Shown: positions 1 through 11,000 of the stretch, in pieces
Numbering within the stretch: position 1 is the stretch's first letter
How the letters are laid out: each line of letters opens with the position of its first letter
Assembly: GCA_033675265.1 (NCBI GenBank)
Contig: JAUJYZ010001423.1
Span: forward strand, 56,001 to 120,000
Source: Actinostola sp. cb2023
Lineage: Eukaryota; Cnidaria; Anthozoa; Actiniaria; Actinostolidae
Length of the DNA stretch: 64,000 nt
Direction: 5' to 3'
The notes under the pieces: model-generated
What the model saw: only the letters and a program-made list of their open reading frames with translations
Told to the model about the DNA's origin: nothing
The model's database searches: none
Made by a program: the position numbers and the translations under genes

Positions 1-154
1 ATTCTATGTGTAATAATGATTCATATTAATTAATAAACTTCTTAATTGACACCTTCAATTACAGTACATGTAGTCTGGACATGAACACAAGCATACCTAT
101 AAAAACTGTAAATGACAGTCCACACTGTAACTAACTGTTGTACATTTTTTCCAG

Positions 155-2146
155 TCACTTGTCATAGACCAGACAATAGAAAAGGTGTCGTTTTGTACTC
201 CTGACCCATCAGACGAACGAGTGTTTTCATATATTTGTCGGGAAGGAACAACACGAAGATGGATGTGTCACTGCTTCATTGCAACAAGAGACACGGTAGG
301 TTGATTGTATTGAGCCTAGCTTGTAGTTATCATGCTGTGTGTGAATTTATTATGTCACATAGGTGTAGGATAAGAGTTTGTTTGAGATATGCATGGATAT
401 AATTCAAATGGATATCTTTATAGGGTGAGCGTCTTAGCCATGCAGTTGGATGTGCGTTTACTGCTTGTCTGCAGAGAAAACAAAAAGCTCAAGCTCTACA
501 ACAAGCTTCAAAATCTAAAGATGGAAAAGAGGTGAGTCATTGGAGCTTCATGTGTCATAATAATAATAATAACACAGTTGAACCTCTACTAACGGCCACC
601 TCCCCACAATGGCCACCTCTCTATAACAGCCATTTTTAAAACCTCCCCACAACGTCCAGTACCTCTCTGTAATAGCCAGGTATTTTTGTCCCGGCCACCA
701 GCAAGCCCATACATTCATTCATTGTTAAAACCTCCCCACAACGTCCAGTACCTCTCTGTAATAGCCAGGTATTTTTGTCCCGGCCACCAGCAAGCCCATA
801 CATTCATTCATTGTTAAAACCTCCCCACAACGTCCAGTACCTCTCTGTAATAGCCAGGTATTTTTGTCCCGGCCACCAGCAAGCCCATACATTCATTCAT
901 TGTTAAAACCTCCCCACAACGTCCAGTACCTCTCTGTAATAGCCAGGTATTTTTGTCCCGGCCACCAGCAAGCCCATACATTCATTCATTTTTTTAAATT
1001 CCACACAATGGCCACAAAATTTAGTCTCGAGATGGCCATTGTGGAGAAGTTCGACTGTAATCATTAAATCATTTTCCCAGTTGATGATTTTCATGTTGAT
1101 TTGTGTTGATTATATATCAGGGTACTTCACAAGAGGGACAACCAGCAACACCAACAACATCTTCAGGAGCTGTTTCAACATCACCATCACAACCACAGCA
1201 GCAAACTTTAAAGCAACTTGCCTCGACAGCTCCAGCTACTATTTCAACAACAACAGCAGTTACTGTTTCTGGTTCAAGTTCCATGAATGGACCAACTGAA
1301 ACAGTGGCATCAGCTGTATCGCCTCCTCAACCTGCACAACCAACAGTACCAGTGCAGCCGGCACAGCCATCTGTGCAGCCTGTTTTGAAGCCGCCGCCTC
1401 CAGTTGCAAGAGCTAGACCTCAACCATTTGCTCCATCACCCTTTACTCGGCACATGTCCCTTAGGTATAAGTCCACTCCGATGTCTCTAGGTCCCTTGAG
1501 AGACACATCCAAAGGCTACGAAACACTGCTAGAAGAGTCACAACCACCAAAGTTACCTCACACTGTTGATGCTCTTAATATCCATGGGACACCAACTCAG
1601 CAACCTCTAAATTACCCTGGAGGCTTTGCTCCCCTCCGGTCTTCTCCACAAGTTGCCAGTACAAGCCCAGCATTTGTTCAGAGCTCTCCGATGTACAATG
1701 GGCTACATTCAACAACTACTATGAATACATCGCAAAGTACTGCTCAGCCATTTGCTCCTCAATCTGTGCAACCCAATCCATGGTCTCCACCAGTTTCTCA
1801 GTTAAAGCGCACCCCGTCCGATGCTGAAAAGTGGCTCGAGTCTGCAGAATCAATTAACAAGGCAAACGGAGGGAACCCAGGGCTTCTGACAACTGTTAAT
1901 CCTTTCTCAGGGTCAACAACGCAAAGTAGTGCAATATCAGGGACGTGGACCTCAGACATGAATAAGTCACTACCGACAGCACCACAAACAAGTGAGAGTG
2001 CTTGGGGAAACAGTACGGTACCAACAGTTCCAGAAGAAGATGACTTTGCATCGTTGGCAAGTAGACGTACTGGTTCTCCTGTGGGAAGTCCAACAAGCAG
2101 TTCATCGAATCCGTTTAGCCAGGGAACACCAGTGTACTGGGTTTAA
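155..2146 (+). CDS. numb: Numb-type endocytic/cell-fate adaptor, 3' part (5' exons outside window)
   Basis: Three exons are visible: 155-295, 424-531 and 1121-2146 (TAA stop). All junctions are phase 0 with AG acceptors and donors GTAGGT and GTGAGT. Exons one and two encode the C-terminal half of the PTB domain: [38 protein letters not shown] and [20 protein letters not shown] are near identical to vertebrate Numb and Numb-like. The last exon is Pro/Ser/Thr/Gln-rich and disordered. It holds [11 protein letters not shown], which resembles the atypical-PKC site region of Numb, [11 protein letters not shown], matching vertebrate RTPSEADRWLE, and NPF motifs (VNPFSG and SNPFSQ near the C terminus) of the kind that bind EH-domain proteins. 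Family knowledge: Numb antagonises Notch and links cargo to clathrin adaptors at the cell cortex. About 424 residues are visible. No clear canonical poly(A) signal was seen close to the stop. Confidence 0.93.
575..1057. mobile_element. MITE-like element with four 89-bp internal tandem copies (numb intron)
   Basis: The element begins CAGTTGAACCTCTACTAACG and ends GAGAAGTTCGACTG, imperfect inverted termini. The interior repeats an 89-bp unit four times (phase marker ACCTCCCC at 641, 730, 819 and 908; array to about 996). It lies in the last numb intron shown. A second element with the same kind of terminus, ending AGAGGTTCAACTGTA, lies at 14583-14823. Confidence 0.7.
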
Positions 2147-5100
2147 ACAACTAATTGAGCACTATTTACCCTCTACAAAAAGGTTAGCCTGGCAATCTGC
2201 AAGGCAGTTACAGTATTTGTAAACGAGCAATAGAATTTGTGGCATCCTGTCTGAATTGTTTTCAACTTAAGAAGAAGCTTTTGTATTATAGTGTTGAAAG
2301 ACCAAACACCTCAAGCAGGATGCCACCATGTACTTATAATAATATTCTTTTCAACTATTTAAATCATCAATTTGTACTAACTAAAGATCCTCTGACCAAA
2401 CAAGAAGACATACAATCTACTGCAGTCACTGTGCTGATTCACCTTGCTTAACTAGCCATGGAACTTGCAGGAAAACACATATGTTGATATATATACTCAG
2501 TTGAATCGTAGTAGAATTCAACAGTGTATGAATAATGATTTTGTATTAATGTTTTCTTGTTCAGCCAGGGCCTAAAATTATGTCCATGTCTGATCTATGT
2601 CCATGTCCATGTACACAATGTAAAATGTTTCTTACAAGTCTTCTTTGTGGCTGTTTTGTATGGCTCAAAATGGCCACAAAGAATTACCTCAGTGACTCAA
2701 TCTTGATTGAAGGATCAGGGAATTAAGGTCTGAATAACAAGATAGACATTCTTGACTAAATTCTGGAAAGCTAAAAAATGTAACGGACACTTGCTACATG
2801 ATTAAATAATAATAATAATTATTATTATTAATTATATCATGGCATAATCTTTGATCAACTGATTGATACATCATCTTGAGTATTTCTGTGCGTAGTTTGC
2901 ATATAGAATAGAATATGCAGCGTGAGAGTGCATTGCTATTAGAAGGGCTGATACTGAAATAGATGGCAGATGCAAATATTAGCTATGAAGTCTAGAGGAA
3001 ACCAGATAAGGAAATGTTTTTCCTGCAGTTACTGCTATATATAGAATTTTAATTTTAAAAAGCTGATAATAGATAGATTGTGTCATATCATATCTGCATA
3101 TTGCTTGCTGTGTTAGGTATCTCAATGGTTAATTTGAATTAATAATTAAATTATTTCTTGTCATCACTCATTCAGCTCTTTTCTTCATTAATTTAAAAGA
3201 CTGCTATCTGATTTGGTATCTCAGAAATTCATTGTTTTTTTCTTGCTGCCGTCGTTAGTCCAGCAGTGTCTATCATACTAATCCTTACATTGAGAATATT
3301 AGTGAATTTTTCTGCTTTTTGTTTTACAATATATTGAGAAGATAAAGCTAAATGTAAGTCCCTCAATACAAGAAATAAGAAAATGACATCAGAATTTTTT
3401 AATTGCTTTAAATTGTCTGTAGTAGTGTTAAAGTATTTTATTATTATTTTGTTTTTGTTTTTGTTGATTTAGTTGATTTGTAATAGATACAATATGAGCG
3501 GCAGTGTTGTATTTCGGCTCGTGATTGTAGATCTCATACAACACGGGCGTGAATATTGTATCGGACTTATCATATCCACAGATGTATAAAATCTTGTTCT
3601 ACTATAATTTTCAAAATACCAGTAAGTTTGGCCGAGAAAATCAAAGATTTAGTCTAAAAAATCAAGACGATTTTGTATCAAAAAGACAAGCTCTTCCATG
3701 GCTATGATTTCTATTGTGTTTTCCTCATGAATTATTAATGAATATGATAAGTTTATTTAAGCTGGTTGTCATTGTCCATCTAGCTAGGATGTAGAAAATA
3801 ACTTAATTAGCACAGCACAAAAACTACAGTGTGTTCATGCAGTTTCATTCTATTTGTCACTGCATAAACTGGTGGTTTTAGGGCACTCAACTTGACCTGA
3901 TCACTGACCAATCTATCTGCTGATTTTATTACAAAAACTCTTGCAGACACATGTTTATTAAAATATACAATTAAATAATTTCCTCAATACCAAGACTCGT
4001 TGTTCTAAGTCGAGAAGTCAATAGACTGGTCAGTACATGCATCACAGAGATTGCCCCTGTAGATTTTGTTTTAGTTGAAATGATTACCAAAGTAATGGTA
4101 GCTGCTCACTAAAGAGTCTTTGAGACGAGCTACCCTTGATTTATTCATTTTTAGATGTAGTTGTAGTTAGAATATATCATTTTTTGATTGTAGTGTGTTA
4201 TTAAACTCATAGTTCCAGAGGCTTAGCCTGAATTTCAGTTGCCTTGACTTAATTGCCCAGTGGGCGTGGCTGAAATTCAGGCTACGTATCTAGTGGCATC
4301 ATGAATAGTTAGGAAACTAGAGTAGCAATAACTGGAAATGCAGGTTCCCTGTGGGTTGTAAAATACTGATACTTCTCCATCGATCGACATAATTATAATG
4401 CACATGTACATGTTATTCAGTACTAATAATATAATAACAGATATAGTTTTTAATTTAGCAGCCAATACAGTTATGCATGAAAGTGTATTATATTAAGAAT
4501 TACTACAAGACAATATCATTTAGCAATATTCATTTATAACTTATCAATAGCATCAACTTCATTTTTATTTCTTTTAAACATAGGATGAATAGAATTAATA
4601 ACATGGCATTATATGACGGAATTGTAAATTAGCAAGAACAGTGTATGAATGGTATCCCTTTGAACAAAGAGTCGTCTTTGCAGATTGTAAAAACTTGTGG
4701 AACGTTTCTTCCAAATATTTTATCCCTTGCTATTCTGGGTGGGTCCAACTGCATGTACAGTCAGACTCTCCTCCAACCGTCAGTGATGTACATGAAGCTA
4801 TAGCCTTCAGTGGAAAACGAGATCAAAAATAGTTCGGGGTCCTGGGGCAAACTAGTAAAAAGCGAGTGTGTATCACAATGTACAGTATTGTTTTTCGGTC
4901 CAGGATTATTCAAACCGTTTGTATGAATAAATATTTGAACTCTAAATCGTTCAAATTTTCTTCTGACTTTCAATCTATTTTTTAAATATAATTTCCTATT
5001 TCGAGCGCAAGGCATCACGGGAATGGTCTTACAGCCGCACCTCCCTTGTTTTACCCAGAGGCCGTTTTCAAGATCATTGCGCAACGAATTAGAGAGACTA

Positions 5101-5271
5101 GAAGATCCATCCTCAGCAATCAACAGCACCGTCATGATTTGGCTCGAATATAAAATGACGGGCGTTAATGAATAGGGGGCGTAAAACCGATGTATGAGGT
5201 GATACATGCCAGGGGCCTTTCTTTTCCTAGCTGATCTAGTAAAATTACATGAATGAACATATTGCAGTAAC
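2147..5271. other. numb 3' flank, AT-rich, no gene recognised
   Basis: Downstream of the numb stop. It holds simple AT repeats (2806-2835) and a short inverted repeat around 4222-4283 (AGCCTGAATTTCAG against CTGAAATTCAGGCT). Part is presumably numb 3' UTR. I see no coding exon with conserved content. Confidence 0.5.
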
Positions 5272-5273
5272 TA

Positions 5274-5415
5274 GAGTGCAGACACTAAAATCGTGAAACA
5301 GTACAAACTATTTAGTGCTAAATAGAAACCAATGAAACGATAGAAAACAAAAGACATTGCACTATTTAGTGCTAATTAAAGTTAGCACTGTTTCATGGTT
5401 TTAGTGTTTGCACTC
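5274..5415. mobile_element. MITE family A, copy 1
   Basis: A 142-bp element with termini GAGTGCAGACACTAAAA and TTTTAGTGTTTGCACTC, flanked by TA on both sides. The inside contains AAATAGT and TGAAAC(A/G)ATAGAAAAC(A) blocks shared with copies at 30657-30797 and 46725-46843. The TA target duplication and short terminal repeats suggest a Tc1/mariner-type non-autonomous element. Confidence 0.8.
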
Positions 5416-5529
5416 TATGTACCGATTTACTTCAGTTAGCGAGTGGGAAACCGGCTACGGTACCCGCGTGACACACAAATGGCTTCCTATCCGTGAACCA
5501 ATCAAAAAGCACTCTTCTATGACAAACTT

Positions 5530-6045
5530 TGGGTCATAACTTCCTCTGCTTTTATGCAATTGCCATAAAACATTAGCAACTATTAGAGTATATGACCTAT
5601 AATACAAATAACTCGATTGCACTGCAGTGATAATATTTTAAGTAAGCTCAATTTTTGGATAAAAATGGAATTGCGAAAAATCTGTCCGTTTTTTTTTGGA
5701 TGAAAGTTTTGGAATCACTTTATATTGACATAATTCATAACCTGACCAAGTTTTAGCAAAATCGTTGGAGCGAAAGCAATCGTTGGAGCTAAAAATAGTA
5801 CTTTGCTACGATTTTGCTAAAACTTACGCAGGTTATGAATTATGTTAATCTAAAGTGATTCCAAAACTTTGCAAAAAAAAACCGGAAATGTTTCGCAATA
5901 TCCAATTTTACAAAAATTGACTTTACAGTAATATTATTTTTAAAAATGTTCTGCATGCAATCGAATTATTTTGTATCATAGGTGAATGATAGCTCTAATT
6001 GTTGCCATGTTTTATAGAATTGCATGAAGCAGAGGAAAATGATCT
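5530..6045. mobile_element. Fold-back element, about 0.5 kb
   Basis: The arms pair over more than 200 bases: TTCCTCTGCTTTTATGCAAT near 5540 matches the reverse complement of the segment near 6015-6040, and TTTTGGAATCACTTTATATT near 5708 matches the one near 5855-5875. The centre holds two short GATCGTTGGAGC-like pieces. It has no coding capacity. Confidence 0.7.
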
Positions 6046-6497
6046 GTCCTTTTGCGCCGAGAAATAACGGAGTCACCTTAATAGAGCAGATTTCGTATAT
6101 GAAAAATCCTAGGCACATGACCGTGATGTTTTAGGCTTTCGAATGAATCCGTACCGTGGTTTATCAGTCATACGAAATCTGCGTCTAATAATATAATAAA
6201 ATAGTAAAGTATAGTACTTATACTACTACAGCGCATTCTGTTCGTGCTAAAATCCTATACAAATGGCTACAGTGAAATGATAAAAATAGAAATAACGCGG
6301 AATATTGCCGAATAAGCGTAGCCTTTCAAACTTGAACGAAAAGCCTCTATGTTACTGTGGTGTTATGTAATGACTAAAAGAATCTGTCCTTTTCAATCCA
6401 AAAACGTCGTAATCGCAAGAGTCAGTAATCGTCATGTCATAATTCTAAACGCCTACGATCTAGTCGGAATCAAAACAACGCAAGCCTCGCTATAATT

Positions 6498-6570
6498 AGT
6501 CTCCTATGCACCCGTTCTTCGGGATCTTAGTTTCGGGATCCCGAAACTAAGAACGGGTGCATAGGAGACT
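6498..6570. repeat. Near-perfect 73-bp hairpin
   Basis: AGTCTCCTATGCACCCGTTC at the left pairs with its reverse complement at the right. The centre is a second palindrome, GTTTCGGGATCCCGAAAC. It is GC-rich compared with its surroundings. Confidence 0.8.
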
Positions 6571-8026
6571 ATACGCTATAATCGTAAGAAAAAGAAAACC
6601 TGATCCTTCCGATTCCGTCGCCCTTCTGCTTCCGATTCCTATTAGTTCACACTGGTCATGATTCCGACGCTAGCGTGAACCAGGCTACAATCTTCAGCTC
6701 AAGGGGACAGTTATTCAGCCGCTGTACTCCCACATGGGTGCACGTGTGCCGCCCGCAGGGTAACAAATTCGGCATTTTCACTGCAAAAGCGCGAGTTATT
6801 GTGACATAAAGACAAAGAAAGTGGAAGCAAGATTACTGTGCGTGTTGTTTTACGATTAAATCAGGGTATCAGTGCAGGGTTCATTGGTTTTTCGTGCGAC
6901 TATTTACCCATCGCCTTATTTTTCAGGTTTGAATATATTGAATAAAAACAAAATAAAAAGTAGAGAAGGTGTTACGTATGCACAATCATTACTTTGCTGT
7001 GGGGCAAGGTCACTAGAAAATGTTGTGAATTTTATTCAGCGCGTGCGCATTGCACTGAGAGCAAGAGCAATAGACATTTACAACAACGCAAAACATGGAA
7101 TAAAGTTGCAAGAACGACGCGATGTGGGACCATTATCTCATAGAATCATTTCTATAAAATAAATATAAAACAACTGTACTCAGTTTGAGACAGAAAAGAT
7201 AATTAAACACGAATATCAACAAAAATACTTTAATCAGATCATGATAAATTTTACGTTATATAGTAAAGAATACGAAAGACCAATACACAAAAGACAACAT
7301 AGAATGCATTTTTTTACTGTTGTTAAGTGTTCATACATTGATATTACTTGGTGTGCATGACAAATGTATATTCATATTTTCACTATAATTGCAAAGTACA
7401 CTCATTTGAAGCTGCTGACCATAATGCTCAACGGATCATGGGAATGAATATATCACAGGTAGCCCAAGCTCAGCATTTGTATAAGAGAATGTATGGGAAT
7501 TATTCAATGGTGGATTTTCAGCGTAAATATTGAATAAATGTTACTGTAACTTACTATGTGTCTTGAAGTAGTTCCTGCCAACTTCAAGACACATAGTTAC
7601 AGTAACATTTATTCAATATTTACGCTGAAAATCCACCATTGAATAATTCCCATACATTCTCTTATACAAATGCTGAGCTTGGGCTAATCATATGCTACCC
7701 CTCCATGTAAACAACCACTGCCTACTAATCTGTAGACAGTGCTGTTCACTTCCTTCAAACCAGTGTAGAAACAATAGAATATATCAACATAAACCTTTCA
7801 ATCAAAGGTGTGACAAGGTATTCTTTAGCCCCCCTTTGGGGCAATGGACATCAATGAAAACCTAATGACCAAGTAGTTTCACATATACTTTGTACATGAT
7901 ATTACCAACATAAAAGTTGCGACCATTAACTTTGATTTAATTCGAAACAATTCTTTACAATGTAAAAACTATTAGCAAAATTGGGAGAGGAATGCAGAAG
8001 ACTGATCTTCGGGACATTGAATACTT
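6571..8026. repeat. Intergenic DNA with a 220-bp hairpin at 7464-7686
   Basis: The 7464-7569 arm (starting CCCAAGCTCAGCATTTGTAT) returns as its reverse complement at 7581-7686, with a loop of about 11 bases. The arms are nearly identical, so this is a recent fold-back or MITE. The rest separates the converging numb and ARPC2 genes, and I recognise no gene in it. Confidence 0.7.
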
Positions 8027-11000
8027 CTACTGTCGTACAAAGGTCTTGCCCCTAAAATCAAAGAAATGATGATTTTATCAAGTGCAACAGAGGGGAATAC
8101 AACTAACCTGAACTGCACACAACTAGGAATTGGATGCTATATTTGATTTGCGAACTGCATGTAGGGTTTCTAGCACTTTGAGTCAAAGTGACAAGGAACT
8201 CCACAGTATCAGTCACTTGTGTAGTGTAGTCACTAGTGTAGTGTAGTCGCTAGTGTAGTGTAGTCGCTAGTAGTCACTTGTGTAGTGTAGTCACTAGTGT
8301 AGTGTAGTCACTAGTGTAGTGTAGTCACTAGTGTAGTGTAGTCACTAGTGTAGTGTAGTCACTAGTGTAGTGTAGTCACTAGTGTAGTGTAGTCACTAGT
8401 GTAGTGTAGTCACTAGTGTAGTGTAGTCACTAGTGTAGTGTAGTCACTAGTGTAGTGTAGTCACTTGTGTAGTGTAGTCACTAGTGTAGTGTAGTCACTA
8501 GTGTAGTGTAGTCACTAGTGTAGTGTAGTCGCTAGTGTAGTGTAGTCACTAGTGTAGTGTAGTCACTAGTGTAGTGTAGTCACTAGTGTAGTGTAGTCAC
8601 TAGTGTAGTGTAGTCGCTAGTGTAGTGTAGTCACTAGTGTAAAGTGTAGTCGCTAGTGTGTACTTGTGTAGTCACTAGTGTAGTGTAGTCACTAGTGTAG
8701 TGTAGTCACTAGTGTAGTGTAGTCACTAGTGTAGTGTAGTCACTAGTGTAGTGTAGTCACTAGTGTAGTGTAGTCACTAGTGTAGTGTAGTCACTAGTGT
8801 AGTGTAGTCACTAGTGTAGTGTGTGGTAGTGTAGTGTAGTGTAGTGTAGTGTAGTGTAGTGTGGTAGTGTAGTGTAGTGTAGTCGCTAGTGTAGTGTAGT
8901 CACTAGTGTAGTGTAGTCACTTGTGTAGTGTAGTCACTAGTGTAGTGTAGTCACTAGTGTAGTGTAGTCACTAGTGTAGTCTAGTCACTAGTGTAGTGTA
9001 GTCACTAGTGTAGTGTAGTCACTAGTGTAGTGTAGTGCTAGTGTAGTGTAGTCACTAGTGTAGTGTAGTCACTAGTGTAGTGTAGTCACTAGTGTAGTGT
9101 AGTCACTAGTGTAGTGTAGTCACTAGTGTAGTGTAGTCACTAGTGTAGTGTAGTCACTAGTGTAGTGTAGTCACTAGTGTAGTGTAGTCACTAGTGTAGT
9201 GTAGTCACTAGTGTAGTGTAGCCGCTAGTGTAGTGTAGTGTCACTAGTGTAGTGTAGTCACTAGTGTAGTGTAGTCACTTGTGTAGTGTAGCCGCTAGTG
9301 TAGTGTAGTCACTAGTGTAGTGTAGTCGCTAGTGTAGTGTAGTCACTAGTGTAGTGTAGTCACTAGTGTAGTGTAGTCGCTAGTGTAGTGTAGTCACTAG
9401 TGTAGTGTAGTCGCTAGTGTAGTGTAGTCACTAGTGTAGTGTAGTGTCACTAGTGTAGTGTAGTCGCTAGTGTAGTGTAGTCGCTAGTGTAGTGTAGTCG
9501 CTAGTGTGGGTGTAGTGTAGTGTAGTCTCTAGTGTGGTGGGTGTAGTGTAGTGTAGTGTAGTCTCTAGTGTAGTGTGGTGGGTGTAGTGTAGTGTAGTCG
9601 CTAGTGTAGTGTAGTCGCTAGTGTAGTGTAGTCACTAGTGTAGTGTAGTCGCTAGTGTAGTGTAGTCACTAGTGTAGTGTAGTCACTAGTGTAGTGTAGT
9701 CACTAGTGTAGTGTAGTGTGTAGTGTAGTGTAGTCACTAGTGTAGTGTAGTCACTAGTGTAGTGTAGTCACTAGTGTAGTGTAGTCGCTAGTGTAGTGTA
9801 GTCACTAGTGTAGTGTAGTCACTAGTGTAGTGTAGTCACTAGTGTAGTGTAGTCACTAGTGTAGTGTAGTCACTAGTGTAGTGTAGTCGCTAGTGTAGTG
9901 TAGTCGCTAGTGTAGTGTAGTCACTAGTGTAGTGTAGTCACTAGTGTAGTGTAGTCACTAGTGTAGTGTAGTCACTAGTGTAGTGTAGTCACTAGTGTAG
10001 TGTAGTCGCTAGTGTAGTGTAGTCACTAGTGTAGTGTAGTCACTAGTGTAGTGTAGTCACTAGTGTAGTGTAGTCACTAGTGTAGTGTAGTCACTTGTGT
10101 AGTGTAGTCACTTGTGTAGTGTAGTCACTAGTGTAGTGTAGTCACTAGTGTAGTGTAGTCACTAGTGTAGTGTAGTCACTAGTGTAGTGTAGTCACTAGT
10201 GTAGTGTAGTCACTAGTGTAGTGTAGTCACTAGTGTAGTGTAGTCACTAGTGTAGTGTAGTCACTAGTGTAGTGTAGTCACTAGTGTAGTGTAGTCACTA
10301 GTGTAGTGTAGTCACTAGTGTAGTGTAGTCACTAGTGTAGTGTAGTCACTAGTGTAGTGTAGTCACTAGTGTAGTGTAGTCACTAGTGTAGTGTAGTCGC
10401 TAGTGTAGTGTAGTCACTAGTGTAGTGTAGTCACTAGTGTAGTGTAGTCACTAGTGTAGTGTAGTCACTAGTGTAGTGTAGTCACTAGTGTAGTGTAGTC
10501 ACTAGTGTAGTGTAGTCACTTGTGTAGTGTAGTCACTAGTGTAGTGTAGTCACTAGTGTAGTGTAGTCGCTAGTGTAGTGTAGTCACTAGTGTAGTGTAG
10601 TCACTAGTGTAGTGTAGTCGCTAGTGTAGTGTAGTCGCTAGTGTAGTGTAGTCGCTAGTGTAGTGTAGTCGCTAGTGTAGTGTAGTCACTTGTGTAGTGT
10701 AGTCACTAGTGTAGTGTAGTCACTAGTGTAGTGTAGTCACTAGTGTAGTGTAGTCGCTAGTGTAGTGTAGTCGCTAGTGTAGTGTAGTCGCTAGTGTAGT
10801 GTAGTCGCTAGTGTAGTGTAGTCACTAGTGTAGTGTAGTCACTAGTGTAGTGTAGTGTAGTGCTAGTGTAGTGTAGTGTCGCTAGTGTAGTGTAGTCGCT
10901 AGTGTAGTGTAGTCACTAGTGTAGTGTAGTCACTTGTGTAGTGTAGTCACTAGTGTAGTGTAGTCACTAGTGTGTGTAGTGTAGTCACTAGTGTAGTGTA

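Noticed and set aside
6872..7162. 96-codon open frame
   Set aside because: No ATG at its start, no recognisable domain, no splice context or homologous support.
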